A stretch of 64,000 nt of DNA, taken from [Eubacterium] yurii. Lineage in GTDB: Bacteria; Bacillota; Clostridia; Peptostreptococcales; Filifactoraceae. This document shows, piece by piece, positions 10,435 through 20,215 of the stretch (position 1 is its first letter; each line of letters begins with the position of its first letter). Location of the stretch: the NCBI GenBank assembly GCA_900167215.1, contig FUZS01000003.1, forward strand, positions 240,330 through 304,329, in the 5' to 3' direction. Both the position numbers and the translations under genes were made by a program. The notes beneath the pieces are model-generated. The model saw nothing but the letters and a program-made list of their open reading frames with translations, did not search any database and had not been told where the DNA came from.

Positions 10435-11052
10435 CTATTCATTGATAACTATCAATATATACATTTTGAATTCATCATCTACTTTTATCTCGTCAGCCCT
10501 TAGTTTTCTTATTTTCTCATTTGGATAGGAGAGATTTTCACCTATTATAAAAATAGGATTGAGCTCGTTTTTTAAATAAATTTGTGCTATATCATACAAA
10601 CTCGTCTTATTGTCCGTAAAAAAAGCTGTTTTTTTCGATTTTAATACCATCTCTTCATCAAGTTTTCTTCCATGAAAAGAGGTAATATAAAGATCATTCA
10701 TAGTTATTTTTAACTTAGAAAACAGGTATTCCACGCTGCTTATACCGGAGATAATTTCTATATCTTCAAATGGGTTCATATTTTTAATAATAAAATCTGC
10801 TATACCGTAAAGGCTTGGATTTCCGGATGCCAATACTGAGATTGTCTTATCTATATTTTCTTTTAGAATTTTAATAATATCCGTTATCTTTTCATATTTA
10901 ACTATATTGGCATTCTGATTATATTTTTTTGCAAGTTCCAGTTGCCTGCCACTGCCTATGATTATCGTACTATATTTGATTATTTGCACTGCTCTTAGAG
11001 TAATGTCGCTATATTCACCAAACCCTGTGCCTATACCTACTATATAAATCAT
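10435..11052 (-). CDS. cbiE: Cobalt-precorrin-7 (C5)-methyltransferase, CbiE family
   Basis: SAM-dependent methyltransferase of the tetrapyrrole methylase fold, which methylates C5 of the corrin ring in cobalamin synthesis. Family marks are VGIGTG at the N-terminus, ASGNPSLYGIADF mid-protein and GISSVEYLF. The CbiT decarboxylating domain fused in CobL is absent. I take the ATG at 11052 (MIYIVGIG) because AAGGA lies just ahead of it and the longer frame would start inside the terminator hairpin at 11065-11109. No other corrin-ring gene is adjacent, which is unusual. About 205 residues. Confidence 0.8.
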   Translation of the reverse strand: MIYIVGIGTGFGEYSDITLRAVQIIKYSTIIIGSGRQLELAKKYNQNANIVKYEKITDIIKILKENIDKTISVLASGNPSLYGIADFIIKNMNPFEDIEIISGISSVEYLFSKLKITMNDLYITSFHGRKLDEEMVLKSKKTAFFTDNKTSLYDIAQIYLKNELNPIFIIGENLSYPNEKIRKLRADEIKVDDEFKMYILIVINE

Positions 11053-11064
11053 ATTAGTCCTTTT

Positions 11065-11109
11065 AAAAACGGATGAGGACATAATCACTTATGTACGTCC
11101 TGCATCCGT
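11065..11109 (-). terminator. Strong terminator between the methyltransferase and cbiE
   Basis: ACGGATG...CATCCGT with further pairing (AGGAC, ACATAA/TTATGT) makes a long, GC-containing hairpin followed by TTTT on the minus strand. It begins five bases after the stop of the upstream methyltransferase and separates it from cbiE. Confidence 0.88.
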
Positions 11110-11114
11110 ATCTA

Positions 11115-11864
11115 CTATTTTTTCATTAAAAAGAATATTCTTTCGCTTTTCTTTTCACCGTTATCAGATATTATATATTCCATTTTTATATTTTGGAATC
11201 CAACTTCTTTCAAAAGTTCTACAATTTCATCCTCATCATAAGCTCTTTGAGTATGTTCCTCCTGATAACGCTCATACAGTCCGCCTTGCTTTTTTTTGAA
11301 GATATCTATATACATATCTATGACTTTCTCATCATTATCGTATGAGTTTTGCCATATCATACAATAGTCCTCATCCTCTTCAAAAAATACATTATTTGAA
11401 AGAATATTCTCAATTTTATATTTTGAACTTATGTCAAAAAGTAAAATGCCACCATTTCTTAAATGTTCGTAGCAAAAAGCAAAGAGATTTTTAAGATCTG
11501 CAACATCTGTAATATAATTAATCAAGTCATTTACAGCTAATATCATATCTATTTCATAGATATCAAAATCAAAATCACAGACATCTTGTTGCATAAATAT
11601 TACTTTTTGGGAAAAATTTCCAAGTTTTTCCTTTGCAATGCTTAGCATCTCACCGCTTATATCAACTCCAACTACCTCATATCCGTATTCCAAAAGTCTT
11701 TGAGTTATATTTCCGGTACCGCAACCCAATTCCAATATATTCTTTATATTTTCCTTATCATTTCCAAGCAAATCCTGTATTTTTCCAAACCATTTGTCAT
11801 AGTCAATGCCTGAAAGCTCCATAGATTTATCATAAATTTCGCTTAGATATTGATATTGCTCCAT
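11115..11864 (-). CDS. Class I SAM-dependent methyltransferase
   Basis: A 249-residue Rossmann-fold methyltransferase with motif I LELGCGTGN at about residues 43-51, the acidic end of strand 2 (VVGVDIS), and motif post-I/II (QDVCDFDF). The N-terminal YDKWF region and overall length resemble YqeM/YdaC-like small-molecule methyltransferases; the substrate is unknown. It lies 10 bases downstream of hpt and is closed by a strong terminator, so hpt and this gene probably form one transcript. Confidence 0.82.
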   Translation of the reverse strand: MEQYQYLSEIYDKSMELSGIDYDKWFGKIQDLLGNDKENIKNILELGCGTGNITQRLLEYGYEVVGVDISGEMLSIAKEKLGNFSQKVIFMQQDVCDFDFDIYEIDMILAVNDLINYITDVADLKNLFAFCYEHLRNGGILLFDISSKYKIENILSNNVFFEEDEDYCMIWQNSYDNDEKVIDMYIDIFKKKQGGLYERYQEEHTQRAYDEDEIVELLKEVGFQNIKMEYIISDNGEKKSERIFFLMKK

Positions 11865-11874
11865 AAATCATCCT

Positions 11875-12414
11875 CTATCTATCTTCATTCAATACACAAA
11901 ACACATAAGGAATATTCCTATATATGTCTTCATAGTCTAATCCATATCCCACGAGAAATTTATCTGCTATTTCCATTCCTACATAGTCAGCCGATAATTC
12001 AACTTTTCTACCTGCCTGCTTATTAAAAAGCACGCAACTTTTTATTGAGTTAGGATTTTTCTTTTTCAAATGCTTAATCAAAAAGTCCATAGTGATAGCT
12101 GTATCAAGAACATCATCAACTATCAAAACATCATAGCCTTCAAGTGAATAATCTATATCCTTTATTATTAGTACTTCCCCAAGATTTACCTTTCCGTCTC
12201 CATAGCTTGATGTCATCATAAAGTCTATCTTTGTTGGAATCTTAATATTTTTTGTAAGATCAGATGTAAAGAACATTGCACCCTTAAGTATTGATATCAC
12301 AAGAAGCTTTTTATTTTCATAATCCTTTGAAATTTGTTCTCCCAATCTTAATGATATTTTTGCAAGTTCCTCTTCATTGCAAAGTATTTCCCACTTTTTA
12401 GTTCTTATATCCAT
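11875..12414 (-). CDS. hpt: Hypoxanthine phosphoribosyltransferase
   Basis: Purine salvage: transfers the phosphoribosyl group of PRPP to hypoxanthine or guanine. The 179-residue form (start at 12414) is chosen because GGAG sits seven bases ahead of it; an upstream ATG at 12447 has no such site. The protein shows LKGAMFF, the PRPP loop VLIVDDVLDTAIT and the C-terminal FLVGYGLDYEDIYRNIPYV. In the PRPP loop the residue normally glycine (DTG) is alanine (DTA), a conservative oddity. Confidence 0.94.
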   Translation of the reverse strand: MDIRTKKWEILCNEEELAKISLRLGEQISKDYENKKLLVISILKGAMFFTSDLTKNIKIPTKIDFMMTSSYGDGKVNLGEVLIIKDIDYSLEGYDVLIVDDVLDTAITMDFLIKHLKKKNPNSIKSCVLFNKQAGRKVELSADYVGMEIADKFLVGYGLDYEDIYRNIPYVFCVLNEDR

Positions 12415-12514
12415 ATCTATCTCCGTTTTTATACATCTTATTAACAAAAGTTCTGTTTATAGTTAAGCTTTATTTTAATATTAAATATTTTGTATTATTT
12501 TAAATTTTATTTTT

Positions 12515-14428
12515 CTAAAAAATATTTTTCTTATATTTAGTATATAAATCAGTCAGCTCTCCGACTTTTTGAGACATGATTTTTTGCAAATCAGATGCCT
12601 CTTCATATCTCTCTTCATCAATAGCTAAATCAATTTGAGAAAACAGTGATTTTGTTTCAACAGTATCTTTCATCAGTTCCCACTTGATATTTTCTATCCT
12701 TGTCCAGTTTACTATATCAAGATCTGATATACTTTGATGATCGTGAAGTCTAACAAAATCTCTTATCTTATCTCTATTTGATTCAACTATTCTGCCTTTT
12801 AATTCTTTAGCCCAAAATTCAAGCGTTGAAGTCTTATATGAAAGTATAATTTCATCTGTAAAGACATCATCTTTTTTTAGTATATTAACCTTATCCTTAT
12901 ATTTGTCAAAGGCTATAATATTTTCGTATACTGTTGCAGGAGGAGTTGAAAAGAATTTATTTCTTTCTTCTTGTGTAAATTCTTCAAAGACATTTTTTTC
13001 AGTCCTATAGACTCTTTCTTTTTCCAAATATACTGCATCTTCATTTGCTTCTTTGGACATTTCTTTTTGTATAAAATCTATGTTATATTTACCGCAATAT
13101 GCATTTATACCATCCATCATACTTTGATATGTTGCAGAGATTACAAGATATAGGTTTGAATTAGGATTTGTTGCCCTAAGTTCAAATCTTGTCTGCTTAT
13201 CATTGTCATTGTCCTTTATCAGCCCTACCAATATTGAGCGGTTTCTTGAAGGTATGGTAGGAGATTTTCCAAGTGACGTAACTATACAAATAGGAGCCTC
13301 AAATCCCGGTTTAAGTCTGTTAAAACCATCAGTTGTAGCTGTAACAAAAGGATTAATTACCTCATAGTTTTTAAGTATCCCAGCTAAGGCTCCAAAACCT
13401 ATACTGCTCATATAATATTTTTCTTTGTCAACATGATTAAAAATATTTATAATTTTTCCGTTGCTTAGTCTTGCCATAATTCCAATGTGAGTATGCTCTC
13501 CACTCCCTGCCACCTTATCTACAGGTTTTGCGTCAAAAGTTACTTCCAAGCCGTAACTGTTGAAAATATCCATGACAAGATTCTTAACTATATATAAGTT
13601 ATCAGCAGTTGTGATAGGATCTGAATACTTCCAATCTATCTCAAGTTGCTCCATTATATGCACATGGTCGCCATTTTCAGCAAGCTTTGAATGTACTCCT
13701 CCTACTTCCTTATGTCCCATTTCAGGAGCAAATCCATATTTTTCCATAAGCAAAAGGCAATACTCCACAGCTGTCCTGACATTACCCTCGGTTCTTTTCC
13801 AATATTGCTCTTTGAGCACCTGAGAAGTGGATAACTCCTCTATATCTCTTATTTCCTCCGGAGTTTTTACCCAAAATTCCAATTCTGTAGCAGATGACAG
13901 TAGAACTTCTTCTACATTTTCATCAGTTATTCCAATCTCCTCTCTAACACTCTTATTGTTGTTAAGTACAGCCATCATATGTTTTTCCATACATGTAACA
14001 GCTCTTCTTAGCACACCTCTGGAGCAAACTATCTTGTCATTGTGCATAAGAAATGACGGTATTCTAAGAGTACCGATAGGTTTTTGAGTATTTTCATCCA
14101 AGTGATAAAAATTATAATCTACATGCCAATCACAGTCCATATCTGGAATTATAGTTACCTTGGCATCGTTAAGAGAAGCTATTTTCCTGAGCTCCACACT
14201 TGAGCCGTCAGTTTGAACGCCATTTTTCAAAAAATTTTCTATATCATCTATTATTATGCTTACAGGTATTTTTGCATCAGTTGCATTTCCACGCAAATCA
14301 TAGCCTGCAAGAGAAACAAATTTTATCTCATTGTGATTTTCAAAAATAAATCTTAATTTTTCAACACTGTGTTCTTCTTTTTTTAAAGTAAATAATAAAT
14401 CATTGTCTTTTAATAGATTAATATCCAT
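12515..14428 (-). CDS. Glutamine synthetase, long form
   Basis: ATP-dependent amidation of glutamate with ammonia. At 637 residues it is longer than the usual GSI (about 440-470) and shorter than most GSIII. The beta-grasp region carries the DGSSV signature (about 74-78), and the catalytic domain has GSGEHTHIG, TTDGFNRLKPGFEAP and NRSILVGL with TRFELRATNPNSN. The C-terminal 150 residues are a helical extension rich in charged residues. It overlaps the upstream YnbB-like gene by 11 bases, a neighbourhood also known in Bacillus (ynbB-glnR-glnA), but no GlnR regulator is present. Confidence 0.88.
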   Translation of the reverse strand: MDINLLKDNDLLFTLKKEEHSVEKLRFIFENHNEIKFVSLAGYDLRGNATDAKIPVSIIIDDIENFLKNGVQTDGSSVELRKIASLNDAKVTIIPDMDCDWHVDYNFYHLDENTQKPIGTLRIPSFLMHNDKIVCSRGVLRRAVTCMEKHMMAVLNNNKSVREEIGITDENVEEVLLSSATELEFWVKTPEEIRDIEELSTSQVLKEQYWKRTEGNVRTAVEYCLLLMEKYGFAPEMGHKEVGGVHSKLAENGDHVHIMEQLEIDWKYSDPITTADNLYIVKNLVMDIFNSYGLEVTFDAKPVDKVAGSGEHTHIGIMARLSNGKIINIFNHVDKEKYYMSSIGFGALAGILKNYEVINPFVTATTDGFNRLKPGFEAPICIVTSLGKSPTIPSRNRSILVGLIKDNDNDKQTRFELRATNPNSNLYLVISATYQSMMDGINAYCGKYNIDFIQKEMSKEANEDAVYLEKERVYRTEKNVFEEFTQEERNKFFSTPPATVYENIIAFDKYKDKVNILKKDDVFTDEIILSYKTSTLEFWAKELKGRIVESNRDKIRDFVRLHDHQSISDLDIVNWTRIENIKWELMKDTVETKSLFSQIDLAIDEERYEEASDLQKIMSQKVGELTDLYTKYKKNIF

Positions 14429-15725
14429 AAATATCTCCCTGAATTTTTTTAATAGCTTTATATGCCATCATAGCGCCAATTTTTGAATGTTCATAGGTAA
14501 GTCCGCCTTGAAAATATACTGTATAAGGCTCCCTTATTGGTGAATCAGCACTAAGTTCTATAGATGAACCTTGAACGAATGCTCCTGCCGCCATTATGAC
14601 CTTACAGTTATACCCAGGCATATCCCATGGCTCAGGAGTTACATAAGAATCAACTGGCGCCGACCTTTGAATCGCTTTGCAAAATTCTATAACTTCTTTT
14701 TCAGTTTCAAAAACTACTGACTGAATTATGTCACTTCTCTCGTCACTTGATTTAGGAAATACATTATAGCCGTCGTTTTCAAAGAGCTTTGCAGTTAAAA
14801 CTGCTCCTTTTATAGCTCCGTTTACCACGCCTGGTGCCATAAATAGCCCCTGAAGCGTAATTCTATTTGTATTAAATGTAAGTCCACATTCTTTACCTAT
14901 ACTGTTTGATGTCAATCTCTTAGCACATCTCTCAACAAGTGGCTGTCTTCCAACTATATACCCTCCTGTTATAGCCAAGCCTCCACCAGGATTTTTAATC
15001 AAAGAGCCTGCCATTATATCGACTTCTACATCAGTCGGCTCCAAATAATCCAAGAACTCTCCATAGCAATTATCAACCATTATAGTAGTGTCTTGTCTCA
15101 CAAGTCTTATTTCTTTAACTATTTTTTTTATGTCATTTACAGTTATAGATTTTCTTGTTGAATATCCCTTTGAACGCTGTATATATGCCATCTTAATACT
15201 TTTATCAGCTACAAGTTCTTCTTCTATTTTGTCAATGTCAAAATCTCCATTATTAATCAAGTCAACTTGCTTGTATTTTATACCATATTCTTTTAAAGAC
15301 ATCTCTTCATCGACTATACCTATTACATTATCAAGTGTATCATAAGGCTTGCCGGTTATTGCAAGCATAGTATCCCCCGGCATTAACAAAGCGTTAAGAC
15401 AAATCGACAGAGCATGTGTGCCGTTTGCAATTGATGGTCTTACAAGGGCATCCTCAGCATTGAACACATTTGCAAATATCTCTTCTACTTTTTCTCTACC
15501 TATATCATTATATCCATAGCCTGTAGTTGAAGAAAAATGTATGTCACTTAGCCTTGCTTTTTGCATTGCCCTTAATACTTTCAGCTGATTGAATTCTTTT
15601 ATTTTGTCATATTTTTCATACTCAGATTTTAACTCATCTTCCACCTTTTTCATATATGTAAAATCTTCCTCATCTATATCAAAGAAACTATACATATCTA
15701 AAAAAGCGTCCTTTAACTCAAACAT
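14418..15725 (-). CDS. YnbB/aluminium-resistance family PLP-dependent enzyme
   Basis: Fold-type I PLP enzyme of the family annotated as aluminium resistance protein or methionine gamma-lyase-like (435 residues). The PLP lysine is probably in MAGSLIKNPGGG, and the cofactor-binding region SIANGTHALS and the aspartate in VDNCYGEFLD are visible. The reaction is not established; gamma-lyase-like chemistry is an inference from the family. GGAG precedes the ATG. Translation likely couples to the glutamine synthetase through an 11-base overlap, suggesting a link with nitrogen or amino acid metabolism. Confidence 0.85.
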   Translation of the reverse strand: MFELKDAFLDMYSFFDIDEEDFTYMKKVEDELKSEYEKYDKIKEFNQLKVLRAMQKARLSDIHFSSTTGYGYNDIGREKVEEIFANVFNAEDALVRPSIANGTHALSICLNALLMPGDTMLAITGKPYDTLDNVIGIVDEEMSLKEYGIKYKQVDLINNGDFDIDKIEEELVADKSIKMAYIQRSKGYSTRKSITVNDIKKIVKEIRLVRQDTTIMVDNCYGEFLDYLEPTDVEVDIMAGSLIKNPGGGLAITGGYIVGRQPLVERCAKRLTSNSIGKECGLTFNTNRITLQGLFMAPGVVNGAIKGAVLTAKLFENDGYNVFPKSSDERSDIIQSVVFETEKEVIEFCKAIQRSAPVDSYVTPEPWDMPGYNCKVIMAAGAFVQGSSIELSADSPIREPYTVYFQGGLTYEHSKIGAMMAYKAIKKIQGDIYGY

Positions 15726-16074
15726 ATATCTCCTAATACTATTTCTAATCTTTAAATTAATGATTTTTATTATACACTTTATAGCTAAATATTACAATAT
15801 AAAAGAAAAGTTTATTAACGCATTTATATATATTATTATATCTATATAAAAAAGACAGACTGTAACACAATCTGCCTTTTTACTTTATATCAAATTTTGT
15901 ACTTAGTTATTACTTAAATTAGATAAAAACTTATTTTCTTTTAATGATTTTTATAATCGGATAAATTCATCTTTACTTGTTTATATTTTTCTCAAATATT
16001 TTATCTTTTCTTAAATTTACTGTTGTTTTCAAATACTTTAGTTTAGATAAAATAATATAAAAATAAAATTTTTT
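15726..16074. other. Intergenic region between the YnbB-like gene and htrA
   Basis: Contains the promoter area of the ynbB-like gene (not resolved) and a terminator at 15848-15881 for htrA. Between 15882 and 16074 only AT-rich sequence was seen. Confidence 0.4.
15848..15881 (-). terminator. Probable terminator of htrA
   Basis: An imperfect hairpin (AGGCAGA...TCTGTCT on the minus strand) flanked by A and T runs of five to six bases. It could work in both directions; for the minus strand it lies about 190 bases beyond the htrA stop. Confidence 0.6.
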
Positions 16075-17286
16075 CTAATTTCTACTATTTGTTCCAAATA
16101 TGCTCTTTAGAGAATTATTGTTTTTATTAAGCTCCTCTTGGGACATAAGTTTTGTAGATAATTTTATCTCTTTGCCATCTCTTAGTACAGTCAACTCTAC
16201 TGATTTTTCAATATTTTGACCATTCTTATAAAGTGAAGACTGTAGGTCAAGCATATTTTTTATTTCGTCATCATTCATCTTTATAATAATATCGCCTTTT
16301 TTAAGACCGGCTTTGCTTGCAGGAGATTCATCGTATACACTGTAAACATATACTCCTGTCTTTGAATCAATTTTCAATTCTTCTGAGCTTTTTAACTGAT
16401 CTACAGAAATACCTTTTATACCTATTATAGGTTTTTCTTTTATTTCTCCGTTTTCTTTAATTATATCTACGAAAAGTTTTGCTGTATTGATAGGGATTGA
16501 GAAACCTAAGCCTTCTCCACCTGCAGCTTTTATAGTGTTTATACCTATTACTTCACCTTTTGAGTTTAACAATGGTCCACCACTGTTTCCTTGATTAATT
16601 GAAGCATCTGTTTGTATTAGATTACTCATTGTAGTAGTTGCGTCAAGTTGTACAGTCCTGTCCAATCCACTTATTATACCTTGAGTTACTGTTCTTTCAA
16701 ACTGCAATCCAAGCGGATTCCCAATGGCTATAGCAATATCTCCAACTTCGGTTTTGTCGCTGTCTCCAAGTTTTGCTACAGGGTAATTTTCCCCTTCGAC
16801 CTTTATTATAGCTAAGTCCAAATTTGTATCGTACCATTTGACTTTTGCTTCTTTCGATGTTCCATCATTAAAAAGTACATTTACTTTTTCAGCCTGTCCG
16901 TCTTTTACAACGTGTGCGTTGGTCAATATATATCCTGATGAATCCACTATAACACCTGTTCCAAGACCTTGTCTTACTTGCGAACTTTGATTTGAGTCTC
17001 CAAAAAAGAATTCAAAATACGAATCTTGAGATGTATTGTCCAAAAATACTGTAGTAATACCGACAACAGAAGGCATAGATGTTTTTACAACATTTTTATA
17101 CAGATTCTCGTAATCAGAATTTAAAGTAGTAGAAAGTTGTTGAGTCTTAGTCTGATTTATTTCGTTGTTACTTGTATTTGTAAGGTTCATCCTATTAGCC
17201 TGTGGCAATACCGCTGACAGAGTAATGCCTGCTCCTATTATCACACCAAGCATTGCTGAAAAAAAGTAGCTTAATTTTGCTTTCAT
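16075..17286 (-). CDS. htrA: HtrA/DegP-type membrane-anchored serine protease
   Basis: Envelope quality-control protease. 403 residues: an N-terminal hydrophobic anchor (about 5-25), a polar linker, a trypsin-like domain with the catalytic His in TNAHVV, Asp in NLDLAI and Ser in QGNSGGPL, then one C-terminal PDZ domain (GVYVYSVYDESPASKAGLKKGDII). This is the standard Gram-positive HtrA layout. GGGG lies ahead of the ATG. It is divergent from the diguanylate cyclase gene across 257 bases. Confidence 0.95.
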   Translation of the reverse strand: MKAKLSYFFSAMLGVIIGAGITLSAVLPQANRMNLTNTSNNEINQTKTQQLSTTLNSDYENLYKNVVKTSMPSVVGITTVFLDNTSQDSYFEFFFGDSNQSSQVRQGLGTGVIVDSSGYILTNAHVVKDGQAEKVNVLFNDGTSKEAKVKWYDTNLDLAIIKVEGENYPVAKLGDSDKTEVGDIAIAIGNPLGLQFERTVTQGIISGLDRTVQLDATTTMSNLIQTDASINQGNSGGPLLNSKGEVIGINTIKAAGGEGLGFSIPINTAKLFVDIIKENGEIKEKPIIGIKGISVDQLKSSEELKIDSKTGVYVYSVYDESPASKAGLKKGDIIIKMNDDEIKNMLDLQSSLYKNGQNIEKSVELTVLRDGKEIKLSTKLMSQEELNKNNNSLKSIFGTNSRN

Positions 17287-17543
17287 AAATTTGCCCCCTT
17301 AATTTTAAATTTGTCTTACAGTTGTTTTATGACAAGAAAATATTTAAATATATGTCAATTTCAACATTTAAAAGCTAATTTATATAACTTATGTAAAAAA
17401 TTATATTACTTCTACTTAAACTGAAACTTAAGTTTTATAAAAAAATTTCGATAAACTACTCATATATAAGTATTAAATTAAGCTTATGTATGTATTTATT
17501 AAACAAGTTAATTTATTTATAATATACAATTAGGATAGATCTC

Positions 17544-19220
17544 ATGAGAGACAAAAAATTTAGCTTCATAATTAAATTTTTAATAATATTGACATATATA
17601 TCAACTGTGTTTTTGTTGATAGTATCCTTACAGTTAAAAAATACCAGCTCAAACACGAAAGATTTTGTACCTGTAGAAAAAATAACACAGCATATTAGGT
17701 TAGAATACAGTGACAATCGAATTGAGTATGTAAATACACCAAAACAAGTTTTTACCAAAGAGCCTTTTTCAATTTATGTAGATTTGAAGTATTTTGGTTC
17801 TTTGCATAAAAAATCAGTGGCACTTTTTACAGGATCTACTGATTTTACTGTTTCACTTGGTAGTGATGTATTTTACGAGTACAAAGTTCCGGATGATTCT
17901 TTGATATATAACGGTGGTAGTTATGATTATACACTAATAGACCTTCCATCTCAATCAAAAAGCAGTTTATTAAAGATTCACTTTACACCAAAATTAAAAC
18001 ATAGTAACAGATATGTCCTAAACAATATTTATATAGGGAACAGAATAAATTTTAACATTTTTCTTATAAAAAATGAACTGTTTTATATTCTTGTTACCTT
18101 TATTCTTCTTATATTGTCAATAATATCTTTTATAATTTTATTTGGATCTTTTTTAAGAAATGAGCAACTTACTGAAAATATTGAGCAAATGAAAAAAATC
18201 AAATACATTGCTCTCTTATCTTTTATACTATCAATTTATTCTTTTTCAAGCTATAAGACCTTTATATATTGGCTTAGTGATTATAAGATTTTAATACATT
18301 TTCTTGAATATATATCAATGATGTTTTTGTCATACCCTTTTTTAAAATTGATTGAAAACAAACTTAACCCTAAATTTGATATAGCAGTTAAGTTGAGTAT
18401 CATAGCTGTATTTCTCAACTATTTTATTCAACTTGCTCTTACAATATTTAAATATGCAGATTTTGAGGAAATGGCACCTATTACTTATGTAATACTAGCA
18501 ATAACATCTATTATTGTTGTAATAGCAATTATTTTTTCAAGACCTGAAAAATATACTGAAAGAAACAGTCTATTTATATTATCATTACCTATATTTTTTG
18601 CAATTTTATCTTCTTTTATAATACTTTTTATAGGGACAGAAAGATATTTTTCTCTTGTAATTCTAAGTTGTGTATTATTACTAATATGTTTTCAGGTATA
18701 CTTTTTAACTAATATTTATTTCAAGATACAAGAAAAATCTACTACCATAAAAATATATGAAAAAATAGCTTCTATTGATTCTCTAACATCTCTTAAAAAT
18801 AGATATTCTTTTGAGAATGATATGAATTTTTCAAGGAAAAACCCTACAAAAATTACAATAATTTCGGTTGATTTGAATAATTTAAAAGAGATTAATGACA
18901 ACCTTGGTCACTCTTACGGGGATCTTGCTATAAAAACAATAGGTACTTTTTTAAAGGAAAATATAGCCGACTCAGATGTATATAGAGTAGGAGGAGACGA
19001 GTTTATTATAATTACAAAACAGGATTTTTCATATAAAGATGTAGATATGTTAAAAAAGCAAAATATAGAAATTGACACTGCAGAAGGTAAGATAAAACTT
19101 GACTATGCAATAGGATATGATGTGTTTGACCCATCTTCGACGATGGATATAGATGATGTGTTGAAATCATCCGATAAGAAAATGTATGAAAATAAAAAAT
19201 TATATAAATTAAATAAATAG
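17544..19220 (+). CDS. Membrane-bound diguanylate cyclase with extracellular sensor
   Basis: Makes the second messenger c-di-GMP from two GTP. 558 residues: a signal-anchor (about 10-30), an extracytoplasmic region of about 150 residues resembling a 7TMR-DISM extracellular domain, seven to eight membrane helices (about 175-400), and a C-terminal GGDEF domain with SLTSLKNRY and an intact GGDEF in YRVGGDEF. The product-inhibition RxxD motif expected just before GGDEF is not present (NIADSD there). AGGA is eight bases ahead of the ATG. Likely link: motility versus attachment, since flagellar genes are in the window. Confidence 0.9.
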   Translation: MRDKKFSFIIKFLIILTYISTVFLLIVSLQLKNTSSNTKDFVPVEKITQHIRLEYSDNRIEYVNTPKQVFTKEPFSIYVDLKYFGSLHKKSVALFTGSTDFTVSLGSDVFYEYKVPDDSLIYNGGSYDYTLIDLPSQSKSSLLKIHFTPKLKHSNRYVLNNIYIGNRINFNIFLIKNELFYILVTFILLILSIISFIILFGSFLRNEQLTENIEQMKKIKYIALLSFILSIYSFSSYKTFIYWLSDYKILIHFLEYISMMFLSYPFLKLIENKLNPKFDIAVKLSIIAVFLNYFIQLALTIFKYADFEEMAPITYVILAITSIIVVIAIIFSRPEKYTERNSLFILSLPIFFAILSSFIILFIGTERYFSLVILSCVLLLICFQVYFLTNIYFKIQEKSTTIKIYEKIASIDSLTSLKNRYSFENDMNFSRKNPTKITIISVDLNNLKEINDNLGHSYGDLAIKTIGTFLKENIADSDVYRVGGDEFIIITKQDFSYKDVDMLKKQNIEIDTAEGKIKLDYAIGYDVFDPSSTMDIDDVLKSSDKKMYENKKLYKLNK

Positions 19221-19322
19221 TATAAATTATATGTACTTTAATTTATGATATTTTTATAAGTTTTCAAGAACTATTTTATCCACTAATATTGGATATTTTT
19301 ATAGAATATAAAAATACAGTAT

Positions 19323-19372
19323 AAAAAAGCAGATTATATTTATATTTCAAATTTATTATAGTCTGCTTTTTT
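19323..19372. terminator. Bidirectional terminator between the cyclase and DUF4261-like genes
   Basis: AAAAAAGCAGA and TCTGCTTTTTT form an 11-bp stem around an AT-rich loop, with T runs in both directions. The two flanking genes converge on it. Confidence 0.82.
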
Positions 19373-19435
19373 ACAATTTTATTATAACACTAATCTCTGT
19401 TAAACTACAAATTAATACTGAGTTTTTTATAATTC

Positions 19436-20215
19436 TTATTTAATTATCAAACTATAAACTGAGTTTACATTTACAGACTTTTCCTGATTTATAGTATATT
19501 TTGTAGGTATCACATTACCATTATCATCTTTTTCGCTGATAGTAATGGTCTCCTCATCCGTAAAAAGAATGTCATTGTCTATTATATAGTATGCGATATT
19601 TAGCATTCTATTTCTCAATTTTTCTATATCTTCGTTTGATTCTACTATTTCAAGCTCACATTTATCAAAAAATTTCATTCCTAAAGAATATACTGATGTT
19701 ATTACTTTATGCTTTACTTCATCTTCTCTTTGTACAAAGCCTATATATATAAGATTTTCTATTGGCAAATAATTATTCTTCAGATAATAACTTTCTCTTA
19801 TATAATCAGACTTTTCCATGACATTATGACTGCAATATATTGCTCTTGCATTATTGGTATTAAGACAAACTGATGCAATCTTATTAAACAGTATTGCCAA
19901 ATCTACATATCTGCCATCTCCTGTAACTCCTATCGTGATGTAAGCTACATTATTTTGACAAATCTGCACTGCATTTTCAAAGTTGTAGTTCATTCTCGCC
20001 CTGTTAATCATCCATTCATCTTTGAGTTTTTTTTCAGTATAAAGTATGACACAATCAGTATCTTCAAACTCAAATCTAAGCATATTTTCGCTTTCTTTGT
20101 AGTTTTTTGTGTCAGCATTGATATTCATCTTCCACATATTTTTAAGGTTGAAGAGTATTTCATTTTTTTCAAAGCCACTCATATCTAAAAGTACAAATCC
20201 ACCAAAAGCCTTCAT
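19436..20215 (-). CDS. DUF4261-like protein of unknown function
   Basis: 259 residues, no signal peptide or membrane segment. The opening (GGFVLLDMSGFEKNEILFNLKNMW) and the strand pattern with ILYTEKKL and later ITIGVTGDGRYVDLAILF resemble the DUF4261 family, a guess from memory. The protein has no recognised catalytic motif. The C-terminal third ends in a short beta-rich segment (DEETITISEKDDNGN). GGGAG precedes the ATG. It is monocistronic: a bidirectional terminator lies downstream and a 400-base gap with a repeat element upstream. Confidence 0.55.
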   Translation of the reverse strand: MKAFGGFVLLDMSGFEKNEILFNLKNMWKMNINADTKNYKESENMLRFEFEDTDCVILYTEKKLKDEWMINRARMNYNFENAVQICQNNVAYITIGVTGDGRYVDLAILFNKIASVCLNTNNARAIYCSHNVMEKSDYIRESYYLKNNYLPIENLIYIGFVQREDEVKHKVITSVYSLGMKFFDKCELEIVESNEDIEKLRNRMLNIAYYIIDNDILFTDEETITISEKDDNGNVIPTKYTINQEKSVNVNSVYSLIIK

